Shown here: positions 1-12,324 of the stretch, piece after piece
Position numbering within the stretch: the first letter of the stretch is position 1
Layout of the letters: each line of letters begins with the position of its first letter
NCBI GenBank assembly: GCA_024281675.1
Contig: JAMXAG010000018.1
Location: 1-54,859 of the forward strand
DNA from: Nitrosomonas sp.
GTDB taxonomy: Bacteria > Pseudomonadota > Gammaproteobacteria > Burkholderiales > Nitrosomonadaceae
Reading direction: 5' to 3'
Length of the DNA: 54,859 nucleotides
The notes under the pieces: generated by a model
Told to the model about the DNA's origin: nothing
Databases searched by the model: none
What the model saw: the letters and a program-made list of their open reading frames with translations, nothing else
Position numbers and translations under genes: made by a program

Positions 1-26
1 ATCCTCAGCCATAACTTCATAGCCAT
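1..26 (-). CDS. possible start of a gene downstream of rpoC (partial)
   Basis: On the minus strand a run of seven G (31-37) forms a strong Shine-Dalgarno-like sequence four bases before an ATG at 24-26. The reading frame MAMKLWLR then runs off the window edge. It lies about 50 bases after the rpoC stop in the same direction, so it could be the next gene of the operon. Only eight codons are visible and the product cannot be named. A chance ATG after a G-run is the alternative. Confidence 0.3.
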
Positions 27-76
27 CTTACCCCCCCTTTTTAATTTCTTTGCTACATTAGTAGCTTCGGTAAAAT

Positions 77-3000
77 TTATACAGCATTATCAACAGATAC
101 TTCTAATTCAATATCCAACTCTGGAGCTTTGTTTTGACTCTTACGTTTATTATGGAATGACAGTCCTGTTCCAGCTGGAACAAGTCTCCCAACAATAACA
201 TTTTCTTTGAGACCACGCAGCTCGTCTTTTTTACCCATAATTGCTGCTTCCGTCAATACGCGCGTGGTTTCTTGGAAGGATGCCGCAGAAATGAAAGAAT
301 CTGTCGATAGTGATGCTTTAGTGATACCTAACAACATAAATTCATAAGTTGCAGGAATTTTTCCTTTACTGATTAAGCGTTCATTCTCATTCAATAAATC
401 CGCGCGCTCAACTTGTTCACCTGGTATAAATGCTGAATCCCCAGCATTAGTAATTTGAACTCTTCTTAGCATCTGACGCACAATGACTTCAATATGCTTA
501 TCATTGATCCTAACACCCTGCAAACGATAAACATCCTGGACTTCATCGGTAATATATCGCGCTAAAGCTTCAACACCTTGTAAGCGCAAGATATCACGAG
601 GATCAGCCGGTCCATCGACAATCACTTCCCCTTTATTAACCACCTGACCATCATGGGCCATAACGTGCTTATCTTTAGGAATCAGATATTCATGCATAGC
701 ACCCTCAAGATCTGTAATAACAAGTCTTTGTTTACCTTTTGTATCCTTACCAAAAGAAACGATTCCTGTCACTTCAGCCAACAAGCCGGCATCTTTTGGC
801 GATCTCGCTTCGAACAACTCTGCTACTCGAGGCAGACCACCAGTAATATCCCTCGTTTTAGATGTTTCTTGTGGAATTCTTGCCAAAACTTCACCTACGC
901 TTACTTGCTGGCCATCACGTACTGTAATGATACAGCCGATCTGGAATGTAATACCAACGGATTGATTACTACCAACTATCTTGATTTCATTGCCATCATC
1001 ATCTAAAAATTTAACAAGTGGACGCAATCCCTTGGATTGTGCTACACCACGACGTTTTGGATCTATAACCACTAAAGTAGACAATCCAGTAACCTCATCA
1101 ATTTGTTTTGCAACGGTTACACCCTCCTCAACATTCTCGAAGCGAACCTTACCCGCATATTCGGTAATAATCGGACGTGTATGGGGATCCCAAGAAGTCA
1201 AAATTTGACCTGCTTTAACAGTTTCTCCATTACGCACTAGCAAAGTAGCGCCATAAGAAGCTTTATGTCTTTCACGTTCCCGCCCACTTTCATCTTGAAT
1301 AATAATTTCGCCACTTCGAGAAATGGCAATTAATTCATTTTGCGCGTTTGTCACATACCGCATGGTAGAGGAATAATGTACGGTACCACTTGATTTACTT
1401 TCGACTTTGCTGACAACAGCAGTTCGAGATGCGGCACCGCCAATATGAAATGTACGCATTGTCAATTGTGTACCAGGTTCACCGATTGATTGCGCAGCGA
1501 TAACACCCACAGCTTCACCCACATTGACTAAGCTGCCACGGCCTAAATCTCGCCCATAACATTTTGCACATAGACCATAGCGAGTCTCGCACGTTAATGG
1601 CGTGCGTACTTTGACTTCATCAATACCCATCGACTCAATCAAATCTACCGCGTCTTCATCCAATAAAGTACCTGAAGTGAAAATGACGCTTTGATTTTCA
1701 AGATTAATGATGTCTGTCACCACAACTCTGCCAAGAATTCTTTCACGCAACGGCTCAATTATTTCTCCGCCTTCAACTAGAGCTTTCATCACAACGCCAT
1801 TGCCTGTATCACAATCATCTTCAGTAACGACTAAATCTTGTGTAACATCCACCAAACGACGCGTTAAATAACCCGAGTTTGCTGTTTTTAAAGCCGTATC
1901 TGCCAGTCCTTTACGTGCACCATGGGTCGAGATAAAGTACTGCAATACATTCAAACCTTCACGAAAATTAGCCGTAATTGGCGTCTCGATAATCGAGCCA
2001 TCAGGCTTCGCCATTAATCCTCGCATACCGGATAACTGTCGGATTTGTGCTGCTGAACCGCGTGCACCTGAGTCAGCCATCATATAAATAGAATTAAATG
2101 ATTCTTGCGTGACTGGCTCACCTTTACTATCGGATTGAATTTTGTTGGTTGTTTGATCCAGCACAGGTTCCACACCCAGTTGATTCATCATTGCTTTTGC
2201 AACTTGGTCACCCGCACGTCCCCAAATATCAACTACCTTATTGTATCGTTCCCCTTGCGTCACTAGCCCAGAAACATATTGTCCTTCAATTTCCTTCACC
2301 TCTTTTTCTGCCGCAGCAATAATATCGCCTTTTTCTACCGGCACGAGCATGTCATCTGCACAAATTGAAATACCGGCACGAGTTGCATAGGTAAATCCAG
2401 CATACATGAGTTTGTCTGCAAAAATTACGGCTTCTCGCAACCCACATCGTCTGAAGCTAGCATTGATTAATTTAGAAATTTCTTTTTTCTTAAGCGTAAC
2501 ATTTAGTAAAGAAAAAGGCATTCCCGGCGGAAAAATTTCAAACAATAATGCACGCCCCACAGTGGTTTCATATCGACTATTTTTTTCAACGATTTCATTC
2601 TCACTATTTTTATCGTATTCTTTAATTCGTACGGTAATTTTTGCATTCAATTCTACGCTACGACTTTCATAGGCACGTGATACTTCATCCACATTCTGAA
2701 ATAACATGCCCTCACCTTGCGCCCCTACCTTTTCTCTTGTGGTGTAATACAACCCAAGAACAATATCCTGTGAAGGTACAATGATCGGTTCGCCATTAGC
2801 AGGAGATAATACATTATTGGTTGACATCATCAAGGTACGACATTCCATTTGCGCTTCTAATGAAAGCGGTACATGAACGGCCATTTGGTCACCGTCAAAG
2901 TCCGCATTAAATGCAGCACATACCAATGGATGCAATTGTATGGCTTTGCCTTCAATCAAAACTGGTTCAAAAGCCTGAATCCCCAAGCGATGTAATGTAG

Positions 3001-4279
3001 GCGCCCGATTGAGCATCACCGGATGCTCACGAATGACATCCTCCAAGATGTCCCAAACTACAGGGGTTTCATTCTCAACTTCACGTTTCGCGGCTTTTAT
3101 AGTACTAGCAATCCCCATGAGCTCTAGTTTATTGAAGATAAATGGCTTGAATAACTCAAGTGCCATTTTCTTGGGTAAACCACACTGATGCAGTTTGAGT
3201 TGCGGTCCTACCACGATAACAGACCGACCTGAATAATCGACACGTTTACCCAACAGATTTTGACGAAAACGACCGCCTTTACCTTTAATCATATCGGCAA
3301 GAGATTTGAGCGCACGTTTATTGGCACCCGTCATCGCTTTACCACGACGACCATTATCGAGCAATGAATCAACAGCTTCTTGCAACATACGTTTTTCATT
3401 ACGTACAATAATTTCTGGTGCTTTTAATTCCAGCAAACGTTTTAAACGATTATTACGATTAATAACACGTCGGTATAAATCATTAAGATCAGAAGTTGCA
3501 AAACGACCACCATCCAATGGCACCAGAGGCCGTAAATCCGGAGGCAATACCGGAAGTACCGTTAAAATCATCCATTGCGGTTTGATACCTGATTTATTAA
3601 ATGCCTCAAGCAGCTTAAGGCGCTTGGAAATTTTCTTAATTTTTGTTTCCGAACCAGTACTTTCAATTTCTTTACGTAGGTTTTCAATCTCAGCAGTAGT
3701 ATCTAGATTACTTAATAAATCACGAATTCCTTCTGCCCCCATGCTGGCGCTAAAGTCATCACCGTATTCTTCGGTTTTGATAAGATAATCGTCTTCAGTA
3801 AGCAATTGACATCGAGATAACGGTGTAAGGCCTGGATCAGTTACAACATATGCTTCAAAATATAATACCCGTTCGATATCACGTAAAGTCATATCCAGCA
3901 CCATACCCAAACGAGAAGGTAATGATTTTAAGAACCAAATGTGTGAAACTGGGGTAGCTAATTCAATATGTCCCATACGTTCGCGACGAACTTTAGATAA
4001 AGTTACTTCTACGCCGCATTTTTCACATATAACACCTCGGTGCTTGAGACGCTTATACTTTCCACATAAACATTCGTAATCCTTGACTGGGCCAAAAATT
4101 TTGGCACAAAACAAACCATCTCTCTCTGGTTTAAATGTACGATAGTTAATGGTTTCTGGTTTCTTAACTTCACCATATGACCATGAGCGAATCTTCTCTG
4201 GAGACGCCAATCCAATTTTAATGGCGTCAAATTCTTCCTTTTGAACAACCTGTTTAAATAAATCTAGCAGTGCTTTCAT
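77..4279 (-). CDS. rpoC: DNA-directed RNA polymerase subunit beta'
   Basis: Largest catalytic subunit of RNA polymerase, 1400 aa (E. coli 1407), full length. The N-terminal zinc site has Cys70, Cys72, Cys85 and Cys88, the same numbering as E. coli. The Mg-binding active-site motif NADFDGDQ lies near residue 460. The second zinc cluster is the later [15 protein letters not shown] segment, followed by the bridge/trigger region containing [13 protein letters not shown]. It follows rpoB by 112 bases in the same direction and is clearly co-transcribed with it. The ATG start matches the conserved [11 protein letters not shown]-terminus. No anomaly seen. Confidence 0.99.
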   Translation of the reverse strand: MKALLDLFKQVVQKEEFDAIKIGLASPEKIRSWSYGEVKKPETINYRTFKPERDGLFCAKIFGPVKDYECLCGKYKRLKHRGVICEKCGVEVTLSKVRRERMGHIELATPVSHIWFLKSLPSRLGMVLDMTLRDIERVLYFEAYVVTDPGLTPLSRCQLLTEDDYLIKTEEYGDDFSASMGAEGIRDLLSNLDTTAEIENLRKEIESTGSETKIKKISKRLKLLEAFNKSGIKPQWMILTVLPVLPPDLRPLVPLDGGRFATSDLNDLYRRVINRNNRLKRLLELKAPEIIVRNEKRMLQEAVDSLLDNGRRGKAMTGANKRALKSLADMIKGKGGRFRQNLLGKRVDYSGRSVIVVGPQLKLHQCGLPKKMALELFKPFIFNKLELMGIASTIKAAKREVENETPVVWDILEDVIREHPVMLNRAPTLHRLGIQAFEPVLIEGKAIQLHPLVCAAFNADFDGDQMAVHVPLSLEAQMECRTLMMSTNNVLSPANGEPIIVPSQDIVLGLYYTTREKVGAQGEGMLFQNVDEVSRAYESRSVELNAKITVRIKEYDKNSENEIVEKNSRYETTVGRALLFEIFPPGMPFSLLNVTLKKKEISKLINASFRRCGLREAVIFADKLMYAGFTYATRAGISICADDMLVPVEKGDIIAAAEKEVKEIEGQYVSGLVTQGERYNKVVDIWGRAGDQVAKAMMNQLGVEPVLDQTTNKIQSDSKGEPVTQESFNSIYMMADSGARGSAAQIRQLSGMRGLMAKPDGSIIETPITANFREGLNVLQYFISTHGARKGLADTALKTANSGYLTRRLVDVTQDLVVTEDDCDTGNGVVMKALVEGGEIIEPLRERILGRVVVTDIINLENQSVIFTSGTLLDEDAVDLIESMGIDEVKVRTPLTCETRYGLCAKCYGRDLGRGSLVNVGEAVGVIAAQSIGEPGTQLTMRTFHIGGAASRTAVVSKVESKSSGTVHYSSTMRYVTNAQNELIAISRSGEIIIQDESGRERERHKASYGATLLVRNGETVKAGQILTSWDPHTRPIITEYAGKVRFENVEEGVTVAKQIDEVTGLSTLVVIDPKRRGVAQSKGLRPLVKFLDDDGNEIKIVGSNQSVGITFQIGCIITVRDGQQVSVGEVLARIPQETSKTRDITGGLPRVAELFEARSPKDAGLLAEVTGIVSFGKDTKGKQRLVITDLEGAMHEYLIPKDKHVMAHDGQVVNKGEVIVDGPADPRDILRLQGVEALARYITDEVQDVYRLQGVRINDKHIEVIVRQMLRRVQITNAGDSAFIPGEQVERADLLNENERLISKGKIPATYEFMLLGITKASLSTDSFISAASFQETTRVLTEAAIMGKKDELRGLKENVIVGRLVPAGTGLSFHNKRKSQNKAPELDIELEVSVDNAV

Positions 4280-4391
4280 TTGTCACTCCCATAATCAGGG
4301 ACAATATTGATTCTTGTTATAATTTAAATAGTAATCAGAGAATTAAGTACAGTTCCGGCTAACACAACTGCATTTGTGTCATCGCCAACAA

Positions 4392-7300
4392 TTAGTGCTG
4401 TTCCAAATCAATATCCATTCCCAATGATCGAATCTCTTTAACTAACACATTAAACGACTCTGGCATTCCTGCATCAATTTTGTGATCCCCCTTAACAATA
4501 CTTTCGTATACTTTGGTTCGCCCAGTTACATCATCAGATTTCACTGTCAGCATTTCTTGTAATGTATAAGCAGCGCCATAAGCTTCTAACGCCCAAACCT
4601 CCATCTCACCAAAGCGCTGCCCACCAAATTGCGCCTTTCCACCCAACGGTTGTTGTGTAACCAAGCTGTAAGGACCCGTTGAGCGAGCGTGCATTTTGTC
4701 ATCCACCAAATGGTGCAATTTCAGAACATGCATATATCCTACCGTTATGGATCGATCAAACACTTCGCCGGTACGGCCATCATATAAGGCAATTTGGCCT
4801 GACCTTGGCAACTCCGCCAATTCCAGCATATCTTTAATTTCACCTTCGGTAGCACCATCGAATACCGGTGTTGCAAAAGGCACGCCTTCTTTTAAGTTCT
4901 CAGCAAGTGACAAAATTTCGTTATCGCTTAACGCAGAAATATTTTCCTTATTACCACCTGAATTATAAATTTTATCAAGGAATTCTCTGATTTCTTGAGT
5001 GTTTTTTTCTACCCTCAACATTTCGTCTATCCTTTTCCCAAGACCTTTAGCTGCCCAACCCAGATGCACCTCAAGAATCTGTCCTACATTCATTCGTGAA
5101 GGAACACCGAGTGGATTTAATACCACGTCAACAGGTGTACCATCGGCCATATAAGGCATATCTTCCAAAGGAACGATTTTTGACACAACACCTTTATTAC
5201 CGTGGCGACCTGCCATTTTATCCCCCGGTTGCAGGCGACGCTTAACGGCAATATAAATTTTTACCATTTTTTGTACGCCAGGCGCTAACTCATCCCCTTG
5301 TGTCAATTTCTTTTTCTTTTCTTCAAAAGCCGCATCAAACGTTTTACGCTTTTGTGCAACACTTTCACGTACTTGCTCGAGTTGTATACTGGCTTCTTCA
5401 TCCGCTAATCGAATATCAAACCAAAAATGCGGATCAAAGCTTCGTAAATATTCAGAAGTAACCTCCTTACCTTTACTCAATTTTTGTGGCCCGCCCGTAG
5501 CAATCTTACCGACTAATAAGCGCTCGAGACGTTCAAATGCATCTTGTTCCATAATCCGCATTTGATCTGCCAAATCTTTTTTATATTTGGCAAGTTCATC
5601 ATCGATAATTTGCTGCGCACGCTTATCGCGTTGTATCCCTTCCCGCGTGAATACCTGCACATCAATGACAGTCCCTGAAATACCAGATGGAACACGTAAA
5701 GATGTATCTTTTACGTCAGATGCTTTTTCACCAAAAATAGCGCGCAACAGTTTTTCTTCTGGCGTGAGTTGTGTCTCACCTTTAGGCGTCACTTTACCGA
5801 CCAATACATCACCGGCTTCGACCTCTGCCCCAATATAGACAATACCTGATTCATCGAGTCGACCAAGTTGATTCTCAGAAAGATTAGGAATATCCGCTGT
5901 AATTTCTTCAGTACCCAGCTTGGTGTCCCTACTAACAACCGATAATTCCTCGATATGAATCGAAGTAAAGCGATCCTCAGCAACAATACGTTCAGAAATA
6001 AGGATCGAATCCTCAAAGTTATAGCCATTCCATGGCATAAATGCCACTAGCATATTTTGCCCTAACGCAAGCTCCCCCAAATCAGTCGAAGCACCATCCG
6101 CAATTACGTCATCTTTATCGATTTTGTTACCGATATTAACCAGAGGTCTCTGATTAATATTGGTATTTTGATTAGAACGTGTATATTTTGTTAAATTATA
6201 AATATCCACACCCACTTCACCAACAATGGTTTCATCATCATTGACTCGAATCACAATCCGCCCGGCATCAACATAATCGACAATTCCACCACGCCGCGCA
6301 CGAACCGTCGTACCTGAGTGAATTGCAACCACTCGTTCAATTCCGGTACCTACAAGAGGCTTCTCTGCACGTAAACAAGGAACAGCTTGGCGCTGCATGT
6401 TAGATCCCATGAGCGCACGATTTGCATCATCGTGTTCTAGGAAAGGAATCAGCGATGCTGCAACCGAAACGATCTGCGCAGGTGCAACATCGACATATTC
6501 AATGCGATCAGGAGAAGAGAGGGTAAATTCATTTTTATTTCGACAAGAAACAATTTCACTGACGAATCGATTCTTTTCATCTAACTCTGCGTTTGCTTGC
6601 GCAATAATAAAATTACCTTCTTCAATTGCAGAAAGATAGTCAATCTGTTTCGTTACCTGGCCACCTTCTACTCGTCTATAAGGGGTTTCAATAAACCCAT
6701 AGTCATTGGTTCTTGCATAAAGCGCCAATGAATTAATAAGACCAATATTGGGTCCTTCAGGTGTTTCAATAGGACACACTCGACCATAATGCGTCGGATG
6801 AACATCTCGAACTTCAAAACCAGCCCTTTCACGTGTCAACCCTCCCGGCCCTAAAGCTGAAATACGTCGTTTGTGGGTTATTTCAGAAAGTGGGTTCGTT
6901 TGATCCATAAATTGAGATAATTGACTCGAACCAAAAAATTCGCGCGCTGCTGCAGAAACCGGTTTTGCATTTATCAAGTCATGCGGCATCAAATTATCCG
7001 ATTCTGCTTGACTGAGGCGTTCTTTTACTGCGCGCTCTACACGAACCAAACCAGATCTGAACTGATTCTCTGCCAACTCACCTACTGAACGAACGCGTCG
7101 ATTTCCTAGATGATCAATGTCGTCAATTTCACCACGACCGTTACGCAACTCTACTAAAATTTTAATGACCGCAATGATATCTTCATTGGATAGCGTGGAA
7201 GATCCTTCTAATTCGGTACGTCCCACTCTGCGATTGAACTTCATTCTTCCCACAACGGATAAATCGTACCGCTCTGCGGAATAAAATAATCCGTAAAATA

Positions 7301-8465
7301 GCGACTTAACAGCTTCCTCCGTAGGCGGCTCTCCAGGGCGCATCATGCGATAAATTGCAACCTGTGCAGCCATTTCATCGGCAGTTTCGTCGATTCGAAG
7401 TGTTTGAGAAATATACGCTCCGTGATTCAAGTCATTGATATAGAGTGTATTAATTTTCTTGATATTGGCCTTTCGTAACTTAGCTAATAGCTCTTCTGTA
7501 ATTTCATCATTGGCTGAAGCTACAATTTCACCAGTTTCCTTATCGACTATATGCTGCGCAAGAGCCCTACCGAGCAAAAAATCTTCAGGCACATCCAGTT
7601 GTTTAATGCCCATTTCTTGCATTTCACGAATGTGTTTGGCTGTAATACGTTTGTTCTTTTCAACAATCACATTTTTATTTTTTGCAACAATATCAAAGCT
7701 CGCCACCTCGCCTCTTAATCGCTCTGGCACCAATTCAAATTGAATGCCTTTATCAGAAAGATAGAAGCAATCAAATATGAAAAATTCTTCGAGTATTTGC
7801 TCAACCGTACAACCAATCGCTTTCAATAACGTAGTGACAGGCATTTTGCGGCGACGATCTATCCTAAAATAGAGGCAATCTTTAGGGTCAAATTCAAAAT
7901 CTAACCAGGAGCCACGGTAAGGAATGATGCGTGCCGAAAACAACAGTTTCCCTGATGAATGCGTTTTGCCGCGATCATGCTCGAAAAATACCCCTGGAGA
8001 ACGGTGCAACTGCGATACGATCACTCGCTCCGTGCCATTAATCACAAACGAACCGGTTTCCGTCATCAAAGGGATTTCCCCCATATAGACTTCTTGCTCT
8101 TTGACTTCTTTGACCGTTGGCTTCGAAGACTCTTTATCCATAATCGTCAATCTCACACGCGCCCTTAGTGGTGACGCATAAGTGAGACCACGCTGCTGGC
8201 ATTCTTTGACATCGAATACAGGCAATCCTAATTCGTAGCTTATGAAGTCCAGTCTTGCATTTTTAGTATGACTCTCAATCGGAAATATTGAATTAAAAGC
8301 AGCTTGAAGCCCCTGATTCTTACGTTTATTCGGTAACATTTTTTCTTGTAAGAAAGCAGCATAAGATTCCAGTTGAGTTGCGAGGAGAAATGGAATCGGT
8401 AGTACACTTGCACGTTTAGCAAAACTTTTACGAATGCGCTTTTTCTCGGTGAATGAATAGCTCAT
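4392..8465 (-). CDS. rpoB: DNA-directed RNA polymerase subunit beta
   Basis: Second large RNA polymerase subunit, 1357 aa (E. coli 1342), full length. The rifampicin-binding cluster is readable as [20 protein letters not shown]: the Asp, His and Ser positions usually mutated in resistance are wild type, and the only difference from E. coli is Thr for the first Asn after DQ. The C-terminal part contains [20 protein letters not shown], the conserved switch/clamp contact segment. It lies between rplL and rpoC in one operon. The 162-base gap to rplL holds a hairpin and a perfect palindrome, listed separately. Confidence 0.99.
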   Translation of the reverse strand: MSYSFTEKKRIRKSFAKRASVLPIPFLLATQLESYAAFLQEKMLPNKRKNQGLQAAFNSIFPIESHTKNARLDFISYELGLPVFDVKECQQRGLTYASPLRARVRLTIMDKESSKPTVKEVKEQEVYMGEIPLMTETGSFVINGTERVIVSQLHRSPGVFFEHDRGKTHSSGKLLFSARIIPYRGSWLDFEFDPKDCLYFRIDRRRKMPVTTLLKAIGCTVEQILEEFFIFDCFYLSDKGIQFELVPERLRGEVASFDIVAKNKNVIVEKNKRITAKHIREMQEMGIKQLDVPEDFLLGRALAQHIVDKETGEIVASANDEITEELLAKLRKANIKKINTLYINDLNHGAYISQTLRIDETADEMAAQVAIYRMMRPGEPPTEEAVKSLFYGLFYSAERYDLSVVGRMKFNRRVGRTELEGSSTLSNEDIIAVIKILVELRNGRGEIDDIDHLGNRRVRSVGELAENQFRSGLVRVERAVKERLSQAESDNLMPHDLINAKPVSAAAREFFGSSQLSQFMDQTNPLSEITHKRRISALGPGGLTRERAGFEVRDVHPTHYGRVCPIETPEGPNIGLINSLALYARTNDYGFIETPYRRVEGGQVTKQIDYLSAIEEGNFIIAQANAELDEKNRFVSEIVSCRNKNEFTLSSPDRIEYVDVAPAQIVSVAASLIPFLEHDDANRALMGSNMQRQAVPCLRAEKPLVGTGIERVVAIHSGTTVRARRGGIVDYVDAGRIVIRVNDDETIVGEVGVDIYNLTKYTRSNQNTNINQRPLVNIGNKIDKDDVIADGASTDLGELALGQNMLVAFMPWNGYNFEDSILISERIVAEDRFTSIHIEELSVVSRDTKLGTEEITADIPNLSENQLGRLDESGIVYIGAEVEAGDVLVGKVTPKGETQLTPEEKLLRAIFGEKASDVKDTSLRVPSGISGTVIDVQVFTREGIQRDKRAQQIIDDELAKYKKDLADQMRIMEQDAFERLERLLVGKIATGGPQKLSKGKEVTSEYLRSFDPHFWFDIRLADEEASIQLEQVRESVAQKRKTFDAAFEEKKKKLTQGDELAPGVQKMVKIYIAVKRRLQPGDKMAGRHGNKGVVSKIVPLEDMPYMADGTPVDVVLNPLGVPSRMNVGQILEVHLGWAAKGLGKRIDEMLRVEKNTQEIREFLDKIYNSGGNKENISALSDNEILSLAENLKEGVPFATPVFDGATEGEIKDMLELAELPRSGQIALYDGRTGEVFDRSITVGYMHVLKLHHLVDDKMHARSTGPYSLVTQQPLGGKAQFGGQRFGEMEVWALEAYGAAYTLQEMLTVKSDDVTGRTKVYESIVKGDHKIDAGMPESFNVLVKEIRSLGMDIDLEQH

Positions 8466-8512
8466 GAATTTTCTCCGAACGAAGAAGATAAGAAATTGAA
8501 AAAGCTTAAATT

Positions 8513-8528
8513 AATGATAATTATCATT
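8513..8528. promoter_or_regulatory. perfect 16-bp palindrome in the rplL-rpoB gap, Fur-box-like
   Basis: AATGATAATTATCATT is its own reverse complement and lies about 48 bases upstream of the rpoB start codon. It resembles the core of Fur boxes (repeated GATAAT hexamers). A regulator site, an RNA hairpin used in processing, or chance in AT-rich DNA are all possible. Confidence 0.3.
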
Positions 8529-8576
8529 ACCTTATATGACTGATATTTTCATAAAAACCTATTTATGAAATACCAA

Positions 8577-8608
8577 AAGGCCGGCAAGATTTAAAATCTA
8601 CCAGCCTT
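8577..8608 (-). terminator. attenuator hairpin between rplL and rpoB
   Basis: On the minus strand AAGGCTGGTAGATTT is followed after a short loop by AAATCTTGCCGGCCTT, a long stem with small mismatches, ending in only four T residues. It starts about 20 bases after the rplL stop. Partial terminators at this place are known to lower rpoBC expression relative to ribosomal protein genes. The short T-run suits partial rather than full termination. Confidence 0.65.
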
Positions 8609-8627
8609 AATTCTACTTGTTGATAGA

Positions 8628-9008
8628 TTATTTAATTTCGCAAGTTGCTCCAGCTTCAACCAATTGTTTTTGAATTGCTGCAGCATCCTCTTTCGATATA
8701 CCTTCTTTTAGAGCTTTCGGTGCGCCATCGACTAAGTCTTTAGCCTCTTTTAATCCTAAGCCTGTAATTGCTCTAACAACTTTAATAACGTTCACTTTGC
8801 TTTCACCCGCAGTAGACAGGATAACAGTAAACTCTGTCTGTTCAGCTGCTGCAGGGGCGGCGGCACCACCAGGTGCGGCAACAGCAACAGCTGCTGTTGC
8901 AACAGCGGATACACCAAATTTTTCTTCCATTTCTTTGATCAATTGCGATAACTCCAATACAGTCATATTTGCAATTGCATCTAATATTTCAGCCTTTTCT
9001 ACAGCCAT
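8628..9008 (-). CDS. rplL: 50S ribosomal protein L7/L12
   Basis: Stalk protein of the large ribosomal subunit, recruiting translation GTPases; 126 aa, normal length. The N-terminal dimerisation helix ([22 protein letters not shown]) is followed by an Ala/Pro-rich hinge (about residues 38-56). The C-terminal globular domain carries the conserved [20 protein letters not shown] and [18 protein letters not shown] segments that contact EF-G and EF-Tu. It lies 51 bases after rplJ, with which it forms the L10(L12) stalk complex. A good GGAG ribosome site precedes the ATG. Confidence 0.99.
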   Translation of the reverse strand: MAVEKAEILDAIANMTVLELSQLIKEMEEKFGVSAVATAAVAVAAPGGAAAPAAAEQTEFTVILSTAGESKVNVIKVVRAITGLGLKEAKDLVDGAPKALKEGISKEDAAAIQKQLVEAGATCEIK

Positions 9009-9059
9009 TATTTTCTCCTGGTTAAATTATGTATGTTAGTTACGAGTTAAATAGAAGTA

Positions 9060-9581
9060 TCATGAATTTTTACTATCACGCACCATCGCTAAGCCACGAA
9101 CAAACTTCGTTGGAATTTCGTTAAGTGTTTGAACAAATTTACTAATAGGTGCTTGCATCGTTCCAAGTAATCTAGCCAGCAACTCTTCGCGGCTAGGCAA
9201 TGCAGCCAAAGCAGAAATTTCTTCTCGAGACATAATATGCTGCCCCATCGCTCCTGCTTTAATAACAAATTTCTCGTTTCCTTTAGAAAATTCGTGTAGC
9301 ACCTTCGCAGCTGCAACAGGATCAGCGCTTATACCATATACAAGCGGGCCAACCATATGCTTAGCTAATTCTGCATAAGGCGTATCAGTTACAGCACGTC
9401 TTACAAGCGAATTTTTAATGACTCGAAAATAAATTCCCGATTCACGTGTTTTTGCTCGTAACTGGGTCATTTCACCCACTTCTATTCCTCGATATTCAGC
9501 AATAATAATAGCTTGAGCATTCGCTACTTGTGCGCTTACTTCCGCTACGATTGCTTTTTTATCATCAAGATTAAGACTCAA
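9060..9581 (-). CDS. rplJ: 50S ribosomal protein L10
   Basis: Anchors L7/L12 dimers to 23S rRNA and is the autogenous repressor of its own operon in known systems; 173 aa. The N-terminus [17 protein letters not shown] aligns residue for residue with E. coli L10, fixing the start at a TTG codon (9579-9581) preceded by GGAG eight bases upstream. The weak TTG start may itself contribute to translational control. The C-terminal helix (about residues 135-170) is the L7/L12 docking segment. It is preceded by a 335-base leader region. Confidence 0.97.
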   Translation of the reverse strand: MSLNLDDKKAIVAEVSAQVANAQAIIIAEYRGIEVGEMTQLRAKTRESGIYFRVIKNSLVRRAVTDTPYAELAKHMVGPLVYGISADPVAAAKVLHEFSKGNEKFVIKAGAMGQHIMSREEISALAALPSREELLARLLGTMQAPISKFVQTLNEIPTKFVRGLAMVRDSKNS

Positions 9582-9916
9582 GGTACATTCTCCATCAGTA
9601 AAAATAGTGTTTGATTAGATAAATCACACGTTCCATATTTATTCCCAAACACTATAAACCGGTGACCATATAACCAGGAAAATCATTCCCGTTTGGATTC
9701 ACCATCTACGCTGGGTAAGTTATTAATAAGCCACACCATAAAACTGTTTAGTGATTTATTTCTTTTAGGTTTAAGCCATTACAAAAAATATTTTCATACT
9801 CATGTTCCGTATGAAACAAATTCTTGTAAAGCCCCAACGGTCTTTGACAATCCACTTGAATAATCTTATTAAAGCAAATATTCAAATGGCCCAAAGTTCT
9901 TTATTGCTGCATAACA
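9582..9916 (-). promoter_or_regulatory. rplJL leader and promoter region
   Basis: 335 bases between rplA and rplJ with no gene. In proteobacteria this gap carries the rplJL promoter and an mRNA leader bound by L10 and L7/L12. A candidate minus-strand promoter is TTGTCA (9845-9850) and TACAAG (9823-9828), 16 bases apart. The roughly 240-base transcribed leader would fit an L10 leader, but I did not fold it fully. The promoter call is tentative; the regulatory role is inferred from position. Confidence 0.45.
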
Positions 9917-10606
9917 CTAGATTGTAGATTGATCTACCCGCACGCCAACCCCCATCGTGCTGGAAACTGATATTCTCCTTAAATAAATCCCCTTAGATGC
10001 TGCAGGTTTCGATTTATTTAGGGCTTCTATCAAAGCCAATAAATTTTGCTTCAACGCATCAATCTCGAAGGACGCTCGTCCGATTGTGCAATGAATAACC
10101 CCCGTTTTATCTGCTCTAAACTGAACTTGTCCAGCCTTTGCATTCTTAACAGCTCCGGCTATATCTGTTGTAACTGTTCCAACTTTTGGATTAGGCATCA
10201 AACTGCGTGGGCCAAGAATTTGTCCTAACTGACCAACGACCCTCATAGCGTCTGGACTCGCAATTGCCACATCAAAATTAATATTTCCCAATTTAATATC
10301 AGCAGCCAGATCATCGAAGCCAACAATATCTGCACCAGCCTCCAGCGCTTCTTTTGCTTTATCACCTTGCGCAAACACTGCCACACGAACAGTTTTCCCA
10401 GTCCCTGCTGGCAAAACAACCGATCCACGCACGGCCTGATCCGATTTTTTTGCGTCAATACCAAGATTTACCGCGACATCAATGGATTCATTGAATTTTG
10501 CTGTTGCATACTCCTTAACTAATCCTAATGCATCATTCAATGGATAAATCTTACTGCGATCAATCTTTCCAATGATAGTTTTATAGCGCTTTGATATATG
10601 TGCCAT
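9917..10606 (-). CDS. rplA: 50S ribosomal protein L1
   Basis: Ribosomal L1-stalk protein and, in known systems, translational repressor of the L11 operon; 229 aa, usual length (E. coli 234). Conserved segments include [26 protein letters not shown] and the rRNA-binding loop [15 protein letters not shown]. It starts one base after the rplK stop in the same direction, so translation is probably coupled. No anomaly seen. Confidence 0.99.
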   Translation of the reverse strand: MAHISKRYKTIIGKIDRSKIYPLNDALGLVKEYATAKFNESIDVAVNLGIDAKKSDQAVRGSVVLPAGTGKTVRVAVFAQGDKAKEALEAGADIVGFDDLAADIKLGNINFDVAIASPDAMRVVGQLGQILGPRSLMPNPKVGTVTTDIAGAVKNAKAGQVQFRADKTGVIHCTIGRASFEIDALKQNLLALIEALNKSKPAASKGIYLRRISVSSTMGVGVRVDQSTI

Positions 10607-10607
10607 T

Positions 10608-11039
10608 TTATATGCCCTCTACCTCAATGCCCATACTTCTTGCACTACCAGCAATAGTTCTAACCGCAGCATTTAGATCTGCTGCAGTCAAATCTGGCAT
10701 TTTCGTTTTTGCAATTTCTTCCGCTTGATTTCTACTCAATTTACCTACTTTATCCAAGTGCGGTCTAGCACTACCTTTGCCAACACCCGCAGCTTTCTTG
10801 ATCAAGACGGATGCAGGAGTAGTTTTCATTACGAATGTAAAACTTTTATCTGCATATGCGGTAATAATCACGGGTACTGGTAAGCCTGGTTCCATTTTTT
10901 GTGTGGCCGCATTAAAAGCCTTACAAAACTCCATGATATTCAGTTGACGCTGACCAAGTGCGGGTCCAATAGGAGGACTAGGATTTGCCTTGCCTGCCGG
11001 CACTTGCAATTTAATATAACCAATTATTTTTTTTGCCAC
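10608..11039 (-). CDS. rplK: 50S ribosomal protein L11
   Basis: Forms the base of the GTPase-associated centre of the ribosome; 143 aa (E. coli 142). I chose the GTG at 11037-11039, which gives (M)[19 protein letters not shown], the family N-terminus. AGGAG precedes it at normal spacing. A longer frame starting at 11060 adds seven unconserved residues and is unlikely. The C-terminal RNA-binding domain contains [12 protein letters not shown]. It overlaps the rplA unit closely and follows nusG, the common secE-nusG-rplKA arrangement. Confidence 0.97.
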   Translation of the reverse strand: MAKKIIGYIKLQVPAGKANPSPPIGPALGQRQLNIMEFCKAFNAATQKMEPGLPVPVIITAYADKSFTFVMKTTPASVLIKKAAGVGKGSARPHLDKVGKLSRNQAEEIAKTKMPDLTAADLNAAVRTIAGSARSMGIEVEGI

Positions 11040-11090
11040 TGTTTTCTCCTTGAGGTACAAGCGAACAACCTACTTGTTCTCCCTCACCAA

Positions 11091-11624
11091 TTAAGATTTC
11101 TCTACCTGATTAAAATCCAGCTCCACCGGCGTAGGTCTGCCAAATATAGAAACCGACACTCTAAGCTTGCTTTTATCGTAATTTACATCTTCAACATTAC
11201 CATGAAAATCTGTAAATGGACCTTCTCTTACACGAACCGCCTCTCCCATTTCAAACAATATCTTGGGCTTAGGTTTCTCGATACCTTCTTGAATTTGCTG
11301 GAGAATGTTATCGACTTCTTTTTGACTGATTGGCGTAGGCCGCATCGCCGATCCTCCCACGAACCCCGTAACTTTATCGGTATTCTTTACTAAATGCCAC
11401 GACTCATCCGACATTTCCATTTCGACCAGTACATAACCGGGAAAAAATTTCCGCTCACTAATACTTTTCTGACCACTTTTCATCTCAATAACTTCTTCCA
11501 CCGGAATCAAGATTTGACCGAATTTATCTTGCATACCAGCGCGTTCAATACGTTCTTTTAGCGCACGTTGAACACTTTTTTCATACCCTGAATAAGCGTG
11601 AACCACATACCATCTCTTACTCAT
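11091..11624 (-). CDS. nusG: transcription termination/antitermination factor NusG
   Basis: Binds RNA polymerase and couples it to Rho or the ribosome; 177 aa (E. coli 181). The NGN domain begins [22 protein letters not shown] and contains the [11 protein letters not shown] strand. The C-terminal KOW domain contains [21 protein letters not shown]. It lies 23 bases after secE and 51 bases before rplK in the same direction, consistent with one transcript. Confidence 0.99.
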   Translation of the reverse strand: MSKRWYVVHAYSGYEKSVQRALKERIERAGMQDKFGQILIPVEEVIEMKSGQKSISERKFFPGYVLVEMEMSDESWHLVKNTDKVTGFVGGSAMRPTPISQKEVDNILQQIQEGIEKPKPKILFEMGEAVRVREGPFTDFHGNVEDVNYDKSKLRVSVSIFGRPTPVELDFNQVEKS

Positions 11625-11647
11625 TCACTTTCCCTCTATGGAAGTTG

Positions 11648-11992
11648 TCACACTTCTTGATTCAATAACAATTTCACAAGTGACATCAAGGCAGCATCTA
11701 TTAACCATAAGAACAAAGCCATCGCAATAACAAACGCAAACACCACACCTGATGTTTGAAGGGTTTCTTTGCGGTTAGGCCAAACCACTTTTCTAGTTTC
11801 TTCTATAGATTCTTTAGAAAATGCATAAAATTCTTGTCCTTGCGTGGTAAATTTAGCAGTAATCCCAGCTAACAAGAATCCAATCAGAATTGAAAGGATA
11901 CGCAACACCATCGGGCTTTCACTAAAATAGATGAATCCCACAATCCCTGCGATAAAAAACACAAATACTAATGCAAGCTTCAGTTTATTCAC
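11648..11992 (-). CDS. secE: preprotein translocase subunit SecE
   Basis: Essential inner-membrane subunit of the SecYEG channel; 114 aa, close to the three-helix type of E. coli (127 aa). Two hydrophobic helices lie near residues 5-25 and 28-46. The conserved amphipathic segment SKESIEETRKVVWPNRKETLQT (about residues 59-80) precedes the final membrane helix (about 85-110). It lies between tRNA(Trp) and nusG, the usual context. Confidence 0.97.
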   Translation of the reverse strand: MNKLKLALVFVFFIAGIVGFIYFSESPMVLRILSILIGFLLAGITAKFTTQGQEFYAFSKESIEETRKVVWPNRKETLQTSGVVFAFVIAMALFLWLIDAALMSLVKLLLNQEV

Positions 11993-12091
11993 ACTAACAA
12001 GATCCTTTGCATCCTAGTTTTAGGTATAACATCAGCTTATCTATAACTATTTACAATATATTTGGAATAGTATGATAAGTTTTTATACAGA

Positions 12092-12124
12092 AATTTAGAA
12101 GCTTTATTATTATATTTCTAAATT
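12092..12124 (-). other. AT-rich hairpin between tRNA(Trp) and secE
   Basis: Arms AATTTAGAA and TTCTAAATT pair perfectly across a 15-base loop. It lies in the 186-base spacer between the tRNA and secE and could be an RNA-processing site. There is no clear T-run, so it is not a good terminator. Chance pairing in AT-rich DNA is possible. Confidence 0.25.
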
Positions 12125-12178
12125 CATCATCTCAATTACAGTATTTTTTGTATTTGCAATCTCTCTCGAATAAAAATG

Positions 12179-12254
12179 TGGCAGGCCAGGAGGGCATCGA
12201 ACCCCCAACCTTCGGTTTTGGAGACCGACGCTCTGCCAATTGAGCTACTGGCCT
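12179..12254 (-). tRNA. tRNA-Trp (anticodon CCA)
   Basis: A 76-base cloverleaf on the minus strand. The acceptor arm AGGCCAG pairs with CTGGCCT. The anticodon loop CTCCAAA gives CCA, the T-loop TTCGATG is intact, and the CCA tail is encoded. It sits between tuf and secE, the classic place of this tRNA in proteobacteria. Confidence 0.98.
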
Positions 12255-12324
12255 TTATTACTAACATTTTTAATAAAGAATTTCTTCACAAACAAAATTC
12301 AATTCATTGAAACAAAATAACAGT

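Noticed and set aside
6890-6960. Possible rifampicin resistance change in rpoB (Thr after DQ)
   Set aside because: The usual resistance positions are wild type; this Asn-to-Thr difference is more likely natural variation.
653-8422. Many antisense and out-of-frame open frames over rpoC and rpoB
   Set aside because: They overlap full-length essential genes, have no ribosome sites and no family resemblance.
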